Shown: positions 1 through 6,548, counted from the first letter of the stretch. The stretch is DNA of 8,421 nt from an uncultured Candidatus Pelagibacter sp. (GCA_905616435.1 CAJQSU010000040.1:1-8421), one strand, 5' to 3'. Numbers and translations are program-made. Notes: generated by a model not told the origin, from the letters alone.

Positions 1-1
1 G

Positions 2-232
2 TTAGAACCTGAATTAAGAGTTTATAATCAACCAAATATAATTACTAGTGAGGCTGACATCAAAACTACATTTTTTACTGATAAATTTATTACAATGAAT
101 ACAGTTCAAAATGAGGAGTATTTTAATGTCAGATATCAAGTTAAACCCTTTATGCTTTGGATCTGGATCTCGGTATTATTAATTTCTTTAGGAGGTTTTA
201 TAAGTTTATTTAAAAAAAAATATGAGAAATAA
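2..232 (+). CDS. ccmF: CcmF, cytochrome c haem lyase subunit, C-terminal end (5' truncated by window)
   Basis: The visible 76 codons begin in frame at base 2 and end at a TAA, so the start and most of this normally about 650-residue protein lie upstream. The visible part has a periplasmic stretch followed by one hydrophobic segment (visible residues about 50-70, containing KPFMLWIWI and a Leu-Gly-Gly) and a basic tail, KKKYEK. The pattern of 'KP...WIW' then LGG at the extreme C-terminus is typical of CcmF. CcmF is the multi-span inner-membrane protein that, with CcmH, ligates haem from holo-CcmE to apocytochromes c in the periplasm. The following ccmG starts 11 bp before this stop, so translation is probably coupled. 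The call rests on this short tail plus the ccmG-ccmH context. The tryptophan-rich haem-binding region is outside the window. Confidence 0.85.
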   Translation, partial: LEPELRVYNQPNIITSEADIKTTFFTDKFITMNTVQNEEYFNVRYQVKPFMLWIWISVLLISLGGFISLFKKKYEK

Positions 233-737
233 AATAGTTTATTTTTTGCTTGTTAGTTTTTTTATTTTTATTTTTGTAATCTTTTACAGAGGATTAAGTA
301 ATTCAAATTCATATACTCCAAATACAGAAATAAAAAGTATTCCGGAATTTACCTCTAGCACTTTAATTAAAAAAGAAACTCTTAATTCAAAAGATATCTT
401 TAATAAAAATAAGTTTTATTTATTAAATATTTGGGCCTCATGGTGTGTACCATGCAGGGATGAGCATCCATTGTTAGTAAATTTAGGTAAAAGTGATAAA
501 ATAGAAATTATAGGTTTAAATTATAAAGATAATTTAAATAATGCTGAAAAATTTATTAATGAATTAGGTAACCCTTATTCAACAATACTGCTTGATAGAG
601 ATGGAACAAAAGCAATAGAATGGGGCGCATTTGGTGTACCAGAAACTTTTTTAATTTATGAAAATAAAATAATAAAAAAATATATTGGTCCACTTAATAT
701 CAAATCAGTTGAAGAAATTGAATTTTTTTTAAAATGA
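222..737 (+). CDS. ccmG: CcmG/DsbE, periplasmic thiol-disulfide oxidoreductase for cytochrome c maturation
   Basis: This 171-residue membrane-anchored thioredoxin-like protein has an N-terminal hydrophobic segment (residues about 5-22) that acts as an uncleaved anchor, leaving the rest in the periplasm. The thioredoxin fold carries the redox motif WCVPC (Cys75, Cys78) inside WASWCVPCRDE. The cis-proline loop is GVPETF (Pro140), the CcmG/DsbE signature that separates it from general thioredoxins. In the Ccm system I pathway CcmG keeps the apocytochrome CXXCH cysteines, and/or CcmH, reduced so haem can be attached. The length is normal for the family. The start overlaps ccmF by 11 bp, and the stop overlaps the ccmH start (ATGA), as expected of a co-translated ccmFGH block. 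No ribosome-binding site sits at normal distance, so coupling to ccmF translation is likely. Confidence 0.93.
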   Translation: MRNKIVYFLLVSFFIFIFVIFYRGLSNSNSYTPNTEIKSIPEFTSSTLIKKETLNSKDIFNKNKFYLLNIWASWCVPCRDEHPLLVNLGKSDKIEIIGLNYKDNLNNAEKFINELGNPYSTILLDRDGTKAIEWGAFGVPETFLIYENKIIKKYIGPLNIKSVEEIEFFLK

Positions 738-1099
738 AGCTTTTTAAAATTTTTATAATGATCTTAATATTGCTATATGTTAATCCATTAAAAGCCGATG
801 AAGATAAATTTCAAAATAAAATAACTAAAAATTTAAGATGTTTAATTTGCCAAGGTCAGTCAGTTTACGACTCTGACTCTGAATTCGCCATTAGTTTAAA
901 ACTTGTTGTAAAAAATAAGATAATAGAAGGCCTTTCAGAGGACCAAATTTATGAATTATTAACTGAAAAATATGGGGAGTGGATCTTGTATGATCCAAAA
1001 TTTAACAGAAATACATATTTCTTGTGGTTTTCACCCCTATTGATATTCTTATTTGGTGGTGCAATAATATTTAAAAAATTAATAAAAATAGAAAAATAA
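734..1099 (+). CDS. ccmH: CcmH, cytochrome c maturation redox/haem lyase subunit (short form)
   Basis: This 121-residue protein has an N-terminal signal sequence (hydrophobic residues about 4-16, likely cleaved near Lys20-Ala21). Its periplasmic helical domain carries the family motif LRCLICQGQSV (Cys36, Cys39). Further on are the conserved 'EKYGEWILYDP' block (about 78-88) and a C-terminal membrane span (about 95-114) ending in a basic tail. CcmH works with CcmF in the haem lyase and binds or reduces the apocytochrome cysteines. It lacks the C-terminal TPR (CcmI-like) extension found in E. coli CcmH, so it is the short form typical of alphaproteobacteria. No ccmI follows here, so if one exists it is elsewhere. 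The start codon overlaps the ccmG stop by 4 bp (ATGA), and a 16-bp gap separates it from the next gene. Confidence 0.93.
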   Translation: MKLFKIFIMILILLYVNPLKADEDKFQNKITKNLRCLICQGQSVYDSDSEFAISLKLVVKNKIIEGLSEDQIYELLTEKYGEWILYDPKFNRNTYFLWFSPLLIFLFGGAIIFKKLIKIEK

Positions 1100-1115
1100 T
1101 CTGCTAAAAAGAAAA

Positions 1116-1628
1116 ATGTTTTTAAAAAAAATAAGTTTATTATTAATTATCGTATTAACGGCAACAAAGTTGTTTGCCGCAGAAGAAGTTAACACTAACG
1201 AACATCAGCTAAATTTTTTTGCAGGAAATTTTGATTTTAGTGATGATAAGCAGAAAGCTATTTTAGTCGGATTTGAACATCAAAATGAAAGCTTAAATAG
1301 AGATACAATGCTTGGAAATGTTTCTCCTATTACGGGTGGTTTTGTAACAGAAAATTCTGCTGCTTACATTTATACAGGAATCAAATGGAATGTGGATATG
1401 GGTGGTAGTTTAACATTTACCCCAAGTTTTGCCCCAGGATTATACTATGAGGGAAACGGTAAAGATCTTGGTCATGTATTAGAATTTAAATCTGAAGTTC
1501 AATTATCCTATGCTACTTCAAATAAAACGAGTATTGGTGTTTCCTATAATCATATATCAAATGCGAGCTTAGGAGATAAAAATCCTGGGGCAAATAGTTA
1601 TATGTTAAATTTTATCAAAAACTTTTAA
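1116..1628 (+). CDS. PagL-like outer-membrane lipid A 3-O-deacylase family protein
   Basis: This 170-residue predicted outer-membrane beta-barrel has a signal peptide (basic FLKK, then hydrophobic residues 6-19, likely cleaved after Ala21). Alternating strands follow and the C-terminal residue is Phe, as usual for barrel assembly. The signature is near the end: YNHISNASLGDKNPG (residues 144-158). This matches the PagL motif in which His (here His146) and Ser (Ser148) belong to the catalytic triad that removes the 3-O acyl chain of lipid A. Upstream, LEFKSEVQLSY (122-132) fits the strand before the active site. The third catalytic residue of Pseudomonas PagL, a Glu 14 residues after the His, aligns with Asn160 here, so activity is uncertain. 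Lipid A remodelling has no obvious link to the neighbours. The 16-bp and 9-bp gaps suggest simple co-transcription. Only a weak A-rich ribosome-binding region precedes the ATG. Confidence 0.75.
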   Translation: MFLKKISLLLIIVLTATKLFAAEEVNTNEHQLNFFAGNFDFSDDKQKAILVGFEHQNESLNRDTMLGNVSPITGGFVTENSAAYIYTGIKWNVDMGGSLTFTPSFAPGLYYEGNGKDLGHVLEFKSEVQLSYATSNKTSIGVSYNHISNASLGDKNPGANSYMLNFIKNF

Positions 1629-1640
1629 TATTCATTAATG
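1626..1640 (+). promoter_or_regulatory. SD-less start with TAATAT box at -12 to -7 (possible leaderless promoter), hydroxyacid dehydrogenase copy 1
   Basis: No Shine-Dalgarno precedes this ATG. TAATAT (1626-1631) sits exactly where a -10 hexamer would lie if transcription started at the A of the ATG, and it is followed by TCA, three bases and ATGAA. The same block occurs at the same distance before the D-lactate dehydrogenase gene. No convincing -35 is visible, and the first base overlaps the upstream stop codon, so this may only reflect AT-richness. Confidence 0.3.
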
Positions 1641-2789
1641 AATTTAAAAGATTGTCACAATTATAGTGATTTTAGAAAACTAGCTAAAAAAAAATTACCT
1701 TCACCAATTTTTCACTATATTGACGGTGCTGCAGACGATGAAATAACATACGAAAGAAATACAAGTGCCTTTGACGATGTTGATTTAGTTCCTAATGTTT
1801 TAAGAGGTGTTGAGAATGTTGATTTATCAACTACAATTTTTGGAAAAAAATTAGATTTACCTTTTTATCTTGCGCCAACAGCACTTCAAAGACTTTTTCA
1901 TTACGATGGTGAAAGAGCAGTTGGAAAAGCTGCACAAAAATTTAATACTATGTTTGGTGTTTCAGCTTTAGCGACAGTGAGTGTAGAGGAAATATCTTCT
2001 ATGATTGACACTCCAAAAATGTTTCAGTTTTATTTTCATAAAGACAGAGGTTTAAATGATTCCTGTTTAGAGAGAGCTAAAGCAGCTAAATTTGATGTTA
2101 TGGCTTTAACAGTTGATACAATAACAGGGGGAAATCGTGAGAGAGACTTAAGAACTGGGTTTACATCACCTCCAAAACTTACACCTTCAAGTCTTTTTAG
2201 TTTTGCCACAAAACCGATGTGGGGGATAAACTATTTAACAAAAGGTAAATTTGAATTACCTCATCTTCAAGATTATGTGAAAGAGGGTACTGACACTAAT
2301 ACCTCAATAGGAAATTACTTTTCTACTATGTTAGATCAATCTATGAACTGGAAAGATGCAGAAAAACTTTGCTCTCAATGGGGTGGTCATTTTGCACTTA
2401 AGGGAGTGATGAGTGTTGAAGATGCAAAGCGTGCAGTTGATATAGGATGTACAGGTATAATGGTTTCAAATCATGGTGGAAGACAACTTGATGGATCGAG
2501 AGCTCCTTTTGATCAACTAGCAGAAATCGTTGATGCCGTTGGAGATAAACTTGATGTTATTTGTGAAGGTGGAATTCATAGAGGAACCCATATGTTAAAA
2601 GCATTATCATTAGGTGCAAAAGCATGTTCGGGAGGAAGATTATATCTTTATGCTTTAGCTGCTGGGGGACAAGCAGGTGTTGAGAGAGCTATAGAAAAGT
2701 ATAAAGCCGAATTAGTAAGAGACATGAAATTAATGGGATGCACTAAAATAAGTGATCTAAACAGGAATAATTTAAGATTTAGAAGATAG
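1638..2789 (+). CDS. lldD: FMN-dependent L-2-hydroxyacid dehydrogenase/oxidase (LldD/GOX family), copy 1
   Basis: This 383-residue TIM-barrel flavoprotein is predicted to oxidise an L-2-hydroxyacid (lactate, glycolate or a relative) to the 2-oxoacid, passing electrons to quinone/cytochrome or O2. By alignment from memory with spinach glycolate oxidase and E. coli LldD, all catalytic positions are present: Tyr27 (FHYIDG), Tyr132 (QFY), Asp160 (TVDT), Arg167, Lys255 (ALKGV), and His279 and Arg282 in SNHGGRQLDG. The flavin-phosphate loop is atypical. It reads EGGIHRG (310-316) where the family has D-x-G-x-R-x-G, so Asp becomes Glu310 and the phosphate-binding Arg becomes His314; Arg334 of the second phosphate site is kept. 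The pocket position held by Trp in plant glycolate oxidase is Leu111, so glycolate specificity should not be assumed. There is no signal peptide. No Shine-Dalgarno is visible in the 9-bp gap after the PagL-like gene. The next gene is a paralogue of identical length. Confidence 0.9.
   Translation: MNLKDCHNYSDFRKLAKKKLPSPIFHYIDGAADDEITYERNTSAFDDVDLVPNVLRGVENVDLSTTIFGKKLDLPFYLAPTALQRLFHYDGERAVGKAAQKFNTMFGVSALATVSVEEISSMIDTPKMFQFYFHKDRGLNDSCLERAKAAKFDVMALTVDTITGGNRERDLRTGFTSPPKLTPSSLFSFATKPMWGINYLTKGKFELPHLQDYVKEGTDTNTSIGNYFSTMLDQSMNWKDAEKLCSQWGGHFALKGVMSVEDAKRAVDIGCTGIMVSNHGGRQLDGSRAPFDQLAEIVDAVGDKLDVICEGGIHRGTHMLKALSLGAKACSGGRLYLYALAAGGQAGVERAIEKYKAELVRDMKLMGCTKISDLNRNNLRFRR
1681..1714 (+). repeat. 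34-bp exact repeat shared with 2832-2865 (copy 1)
   Basis: This stretch, beginning TAGCTAAAAAAAAATTACC and ending CAATTTTTCA, is identical, including all synonymous positions, to 2832-2865 in the paralogue. It codes for the conserved AKKKLPSPIF region. It includes an A9 run. The surrounding DNA is much less similar. Confidence 0.85.
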
Positions 2790-3940
2790 TGAATTTAAAA
2801 GACTGTCTCAACTTTGAAGATTTTAGAAAGTTAGCTAAAAAAAAATTACCTTCACCAATTTTTCATTACATCGACGGTGGAGCAGACGACGAAACTACTT
2901 TAAGAAGAAATACAGAATCTTTTAACGACTGTGATTTAGTTCCTAATATTTTAGCAAATGTTGGAAAGCCTGATTTATCAACAACTTTGTTTGGAAAAAA
3001 AATTGATATGCCAATTTTTCTTTCACCAGCTGCCATGCAAAGACTTTATCATCACCAAGGGGATTTAGCATCAGCAAGGGCTGCAGAAAGATTTAAAACT
3101 TTTTATAGCATGTCATCAATGGCAAATAATACTATAGAGGAGGTTTCTCAAATATCAAATGGACCAAAACTGTTTCAACTTTATGTTCATAAAGATCGAT
3201 CAATTTCGGATGATTTAATAGATAGAGCAAAAAACTCTGGATTTGATGCAATGTGTTTAACAGTTGATACCTTAGTTGCTGGTAATAGAGAAAAAGATCA
3301 TAGAACAGGTTTTACAACCCCACCTAAACTTACATTACAAAGTTTAATGAGTTTTGTGATGCGTCCTGAGTGGGTGTTTAATTATTTTACTCATAAAAAA
3401 TTTGAACTATCAAATGTCGCAAAAAAAACTGATAAAGGAACAAATATTTCAAAATCAGTTATTGAATATATAAATGAACAATACGACCCTGCTATGGGTT
3501 GGAAAGATGCAGAATATTGTGTAAAAAAATGGAATGGCCCTTTTGCATTAAAAGGAGTGATGTCAGTTGAGGATGCAAAAAGAGCTATTGATATTGGATG
3601 TACTGCAATAATGATTTCAAATCATGGAGGTCGTCAGTTAGATGGATCACGTGCGCCATTTGATCAGGTTTCAGCCATTAGAGAAGCTGTTGGCGACAAA
3701 CTAGAAATAGTTTTAGATGGAGGGGTTAGAAGAGGAACACATGTATTAAAAGCGATAGCGGCAGGTGCAACGGCTTGTAGTTTTGGGAAGATGTTTCTGT
3801 TTTCTTTAGCCGCAGGAGGTCAACAAGGTGTTGAACACTTATTACAAAATATGCACGATGAGATTAATAGAAATATGGTATTGATGGGGTGTAAAAATTT
3901 AAAAGAATTGAACAATTCAAAATTAATTTACAGAAAATAA
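2789..3940 (+). CDS. lldD: FMN-dependent L-2-hydroxyacid dehydrogenase/oxidase (LldD/GOX family), copy 2
   Basis: This 383-residue paralogue of the preceding gene aligns without a gap, with about 216 identical positions (56%) by hand count. It begins with GTG, whose G is the last base of the upstream TAG (TAGTG). The N-terminus MNLKDC matches copy 1, which supports this start and implies translational coupling. Catalytic residues are intact: Tyr27, Tyr132, Asp160, Arg167, Lys255, His279, Arg282. The flavin loop DGGVRRG (310-316) is canonical, but the second phosphate-binding Arg of the family (usual 'GR') is Lys334 here (SFGKMF), the reverse of the situation in copy 1. Pocket residues also differ (Met111, Ala81, Ala164 against Leu, Thr, Gly), so the two copies probably prefer different hydroxyacids. 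An alternative is that they form a hetero-oligomer. The exact substrate cannot be read from the sequence. Confidence 0.9.
   Translation: MNLKDCLNFEDFRKLAKKKLPSPIFHYIDGGADDETTLRRNTESFNDCDLVPNILANVGKPDLSTTLFGKKIDMPIFLSPAAMQRLYHHQGDLASARAAERFKTFYSMSSMANNTIEEVSQISNGPKLFQLYVHKDRSISDDLIDRAKNSGFDAMCLTVDTLVAGNREKDHRTGFTTPPKLTLQSLMSFVMRPEWVFNYFTHKKFELSNVAKKTDKGTNISKSVIEYINEQYDPAMGWKDAEYCVKKWNGPFALKGVMSVEDAKRAIDIGCTAIMISNHGGRQLDGSRAPFDQVSAIREAVGDKLEIVLDGGVRRGTHVLKAIAAGATACSFGKMFLFSLAAGGQQGVEHLLQNMHDEINRNMVLMGCKNLKELNNSKLIYRK
2832..2865 (+). repeat. 34-bp exact repeat shared with 1681-1714 (copy 2)
   Basis: This is the second copy of the identical 34-bp tract, 1151 bp downstream and at the same codon positions of the second hydroxyacid dehydrogenase gene. 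The first mismatches on either side are at 2831 (T against C) and 2866 (T against C). Confidence 0.85.
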
Positions 3941-3955
3941 GAAAGGTTAAATTAA

Positions 3956-5122
3956 ATGAAACTTGCAAAAAATTTAGAAAATTTAGGAACAGAATCTGCA
4001 TTCACAGTTTTAGCTGAAGCTAAAGCACTAGAAGCTAAAGGGAACCCAATGATCCATATGGGATTGGGCCAGCCAGATTTTAAAACACCAAAACATATAG
4101 TTGAGGCAGCAAAAAAAGCTTTAGATGATGGTCATCATGGGTATGTAATGTCTAATGGAATTCCCGAATGTAGACAGGCTGTAACTAGATGGATTAAAAA
4201 ACATTACAGTGTTGATGTTGATTTTGAGAGAATTTTAATCATGCCAGGTGGAAAACCAACAATGAGTTATGCAATTCAATGTTTTGGTGAACCGGGTGCA
4301 GAAATAATTCACCCAACTCCCGCTTTTCCAATTTATGAATCAATGATTAATTATACAGGCTCAACTTCTGTACCTTATGATTTGACAGAAGATAAAGACT
4401 TAAAAATAAATCCAGAAAAAGTTTTATCACTGATTACTGATAAAACTAGATTATTAATATTAATTAACCCAAATAATCCAACTGGAAGTTTTGTAGAAAA
4501 ATCTGTTATTGATGTATTAGCTGAGGGTTTAAAAAAATATCCACATGTAACTATTTTGAGTGATGAGATTTACAGTAGACAAATCTTTGACAATAAAGAG
4601 ATGCCTTCATTTTTTAATTATCCAGAATTAAGAGAAAGATTAATTGTATTAGAGGGATGGAGTAAAGCATATTCAATGACTGGTTGGAGACTAGGATGGA
4701 GTTTTTGGCCTAAAGAACTGGTACCACATGTAAATAAACTTTTAATAAATAGTGTTTCTTGTGTAAATGCAGCTGCACAATTTGCAGGTATTGCAGCGTT
4801 AGATGGCCCAGATGATTCAATTAATGAAATGATGAAAGAATTTACCGTAAGAAGGAAGTTAATTCACGAAGGTCTAAATAATTTACCTGGTATAGAATGC
4901 AGTTTACCTGGTGGAGCTTTTTATGCATTTCCTAAAATCATTGGAACTGGAATGAATGGTGCTGAGTTTTGTAAAAAAGCAATGCATGAAGCAGGAGTTG
5001 CAATAGTGCCAGGTACAGCTTTTGGAAAGACTTCTGGTGATTATGTAAGGTTCAGTTTTGCATGTTCACAAGATAATATTTCGAATGCACTAGAAAACCT
5101 TAAGAAAATGCTCTCTAAATAA
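3956..5122 (+). CDS. Class I PLP-dependent aminotransferase (aspartate/aromatic aminotransferase-like)
   Basis: This 388-residue fold-type I aminotransferase shows the classic residues in order: GLGQPDF (36-42) at the substrate entrance, PGGKPTMSYAI (97-107) for phosphate binding, NPNNPTG (171-177; Asn174 contacts the cofactor), SDEIY (202-206; Asp203 pairs with the pyridine N and Tyr206 with O3'), GWSKAYSMTGWRLGW (234-248; Lys237 is the Schiff-base lysine, Arg245 a phosphate ligand) and VRFSFA (364-369; Arg366 binds the substrate carboxylate). Length and spacing are normal. It would interconvert a 2-oxoacid and an amino acid. Beside three types of hydroxyacid dehydrogenase, a glyoxylate/glycine, pyruvate/alanine or hydroxypyruvate/serine role is attractive, but family membership does not give the substrate. 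A good ribosome-binding site (AAAGG, 3942-3946) lies 9 nt before the ATG, in a 15-bp gap after the second flavoenzyme. Confidence 0.92.
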   Translation: MKLAKNLENLGTESAFTVLAEAKALEAKGNPMIHMGLGQPDFKTPKHIVEAAKKALDDGHHGYVMSNGIPECRQAVTRWIKKHYSVDVDFERILIMPGGKPTMSYAIQCFGEPGAEIIHPTPAFPIYESMINYTGSTSVPYDLTEDKDLKINPEKVLSLITDKTRLLILINPNNPTGSFVEKSVIDVLAEGLKKYPHVTILSDEIYSRQIFDNKEMPSFFNYPELRERLIVLEGWSKAYSMTGWRLGWSFWPKELVPHVNKLLINSVSCVNAAAQFAGIAALDGPDDSINEMMKEFTVRRKLIHEGLNNLPGIECSLPGGAFYAFPKIIGTGMNGAEFCKKAMHEAGVAIVPGTAFGKTSGDYVRFSFACSQDNISNALENLKKMLSK

Positions 5123-5147
5123 GCTATATTTTTTTAAATTTTTTTAC

Positions 5148-5162
5148 TAATATTCACTTATG
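5148..5162 (+). promoter_or_regulatory. SD-less start with TAATAT box at -12 to -7 (possible leaderless promoter), D-lactate dehydrogenase
   Basis: TAATATTCA (5148-5156) ends three bases before the ATG at 5160, the same arrangement as at 1626-1640, and no Shine-Dalgarno is present. The 37-bp gap upstream also contains a T7-A3-T7 tract (5129-5145). This could be a weak promoter giving a leaderless transcript. There is no recognisable -35. Confidence 0.3.
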
Positions 5163-6533
5163 AACGAATTGGTCCACAGTGAACTGAAAAAAATTTTTAA
5201 CTTAAGATTTTCAACTTCAGAATCTACAAGAGCTAATTACGCAAGAGGTGAAGACACTTATGAACCAGTTTTATCTAAAGCTGTTGTTTTTCCAGAAACA
5301 AATGAAGAAGTTTCAAAAATTCTTAAACTATGTAACGATCATAAAATCCCCGTAGTACCATTTGGTACTGGTACATCTTTAGAAGGAAATGTTGTTGGAA
5401 ATTCAAATGGTATTACAATTTCGTTAGAAAAAATGAATAAAATTCTAAATGTTAATGCTGCTGATTTTGATTGTAGAGTTCAAGCAAATGTTACGAGAAA
5501 GCAGTTAAATGAATATCTAAGAGAAGATGGAGTGTTCTTTCCAATTGACCCTGGAGCAGATGCTGCAATTGGTGGAATGGCATCAACTTCAGCATCTGGA
5601 ACTATGGCCGTTAAATATGGAACAATGAGAACTGTGATATCGGGGTTAACAGTTGTGCTTGCCAATGGGGAAATAATCAAAACAGGCGCTAGAACAAAAA
5701 AATCTTCTGCAGGTTATAACTTAACAAATTTATTTATCGGTTCAGAGGGAACCCTTGGCGTCATTACAGAAGTTCAAGTTAGATTATCACCTATACCTGA
5801 AAACATAATGAGTGCTGTCTGTTATTTTCCAGATTTAGACTCAGCAGTTCAAACAGCCCAAGAGGTAATCCAATATGGAATACCTATCGCTAGAATAGAA
5901 ATGTTAAACAAAGATCAGATGGAAATAAGTATAAAGTATTCAAAATTAGAAAATATAAAAGCATCCCCAACATTATTTTTTGAATTTCATGGAAGCGAAA
6001 GCTCAAATAAGGAAGCAATAAAACTAGTTGAAGAACTATCTAAAAATAATGAAGGTGGAGATTTTAAATGGGCAGAGTCATTAGAAGAAAGAAATAAGTT
6101 GTGGCAAGCAAGACATGATGTTTATTGGTCTGTAAAAGCTCTTGGCAATAATATGAAAGTGTATTCAACTGATGTATGTGTACCTATTTCTAATTTAGTT
6201 GAATGTATTTCATGGGCAGAAAAAGAAGTAAAAAAACACGGTCTTATTGCACCAATGGTTGGCCATGTTGGGGATGGAAATTTTCACTCAATAATTTTGT
6301 TTGATCCAAATGATAAAGAAAAACAAAAAAAAATTAGACAATATAGTGATGATCTTATTAGCAAGGCTCTAGAGCTAGAGGGTACGATAACTGGTGAGCA
6401 TGGTATTGGATTACAAAAAAAACACTATCTACTAAAAGAACACCCTGATAATATTCCAGTAATGAGGTCAATAAAAAGAAGTTTGGATGAAAACAATATT
6501 ATGAATCCAGGTAAAATCTTTGATTTAAATTAA
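5160..6533 (+). CDS. FAD-linked D-lactate / D-2-hydroxyacid dehydrogenase (LDHD/Dld type, GlcD superfamily)
   Basis: This 457-residue VAO/PCMH-type flavoprotein is predicted to oxidise D-lactate or a related D-2-hydroxyacid with transfer to cytochrome c or quinone. The FAD-binding half shows PFGTGTSLEG (67-76), IDPGADAAIGGM (129-140), SSAGYNLTNLFIGSEGTLG (182-200) and VITE. The C-terminal FAD-oxidase half shows FFEFHGSE (273-280), YSTDVCVPIS (335-344), VGHVGDGNFH (367-376; His369 and His376 as metal ligands), TGEHGIG (411-417; Glu413 and His414 by the metal and substrate) and MNPGKIFD at the end. The combination of YSTDVCVPIS, EFHGSE and a one-protein layout matches mitochondrial-type LDHD better than glycolate oxidase GlcD. 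No glcE- or glcF-like genes follow. There is no signal peptide. The start has no Shine-Dalgarno and is preceded by a T-rich 37-bp gap. D-2-hydroxyglutarate dehydrogenase is a less likely relative. Confidence 0.88.
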   Translation: MNELVHSELKKIFNLRFSTSESTRANYARGEDTYEPVLSKAVVFPETNEEVSKILKLCNDHKIPVVPFGTGTSLEGNVVGNSNGITISLEKMNKILNVNAADFDCRVQANVTRKQLNEYLREDGVFFPIDPGADAAIGGMASTSASGTMAVKYGTMRTVISGLTVVLANGEIIKTGARTKKSSAGYNLTNLFIGSEGTLGVITEVQVRLSPIPENIMSAVCYFPDLDSAVQTAQEVIQYGIPIARIEMLNKDQMEISIKYSKLENIKASPTLFFEFHGSESSNKEAIKLVEELSKNNEGGDFKWAESLEERNKLWQARHDVYWSVKALGNNMKVYSTDVCVPISNLVECISWAEKEVKKHGLIAPMVGHVGDGNFHSIILFDPNDKEKQKKIRQYSDDLISKALELEGTITGEHGIGLQKKHYLLKEHPDNIPVMRSIKRSLDENNIMNPGKIFDLN

Positions 6534-6548
6534 TCTAAAAAAAGTAAA

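Larger units (their letters stand above)
1638..3940 (+). repeat. Tandem gene duplication of an FMN hydroxyacid dehydrogenase
   Basis: Two 383-codon genes lie head to tail at a period of 1151 bp, fused at a TAGTG stop/start. Their proteins align end to end with no gap and about 56% identity by hand count. Identity is highest in the N-terminal 30 residues and in the Lys255-Asp292 active-site block. The rest has diverged, so the duplication is old or the second copy was acquired from a relative. Confidence 0.85.

Noticed and set aside
190..195. Perfect AGGAGG as a ribosome-binding site for ccmG
   Set aside because: It is 26 bases before the ccmG ATG, too far, and encodes the conserved Leu-Gly-Gly of the CcmF C-terminus. 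An in-frame TAA at 201-203 rules out an earlier ccmG start nearer to it.
1686..1694. A9 run as a programmed frameshift site
   Set aside because: The frame stays open with full family similarity on both sides, and the run codes for conserved lysines. It looks like ordinary AT-rich codon use.
5123..5159. T7-A3-T7 tract as an intrinsic terminator after the aminotransferase
   Set aside because: I find no stable stem before the T-runs; the best pairing is about three base pairs. Termination here is not supported.
5480..5680. 66-codon open frame on the - strand
   Set aside because: It lies wholly inside the well-supported D-lactate dehydrogenase gene, opposite its FAD-binding region, and has no recognisable domain or ribosome-binding site. 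It is a shadow of the coding strand.
5160..6533. Glycolate oxidase subunit GlcD
   Set aside because: The motifs FFEFHGSE and YSTDVCVPIS match single-chain LDHD-type D-lactate dehydrogenase better, and no glcE or glcF partner follows. Glycolate as a side substrate is not excluded.
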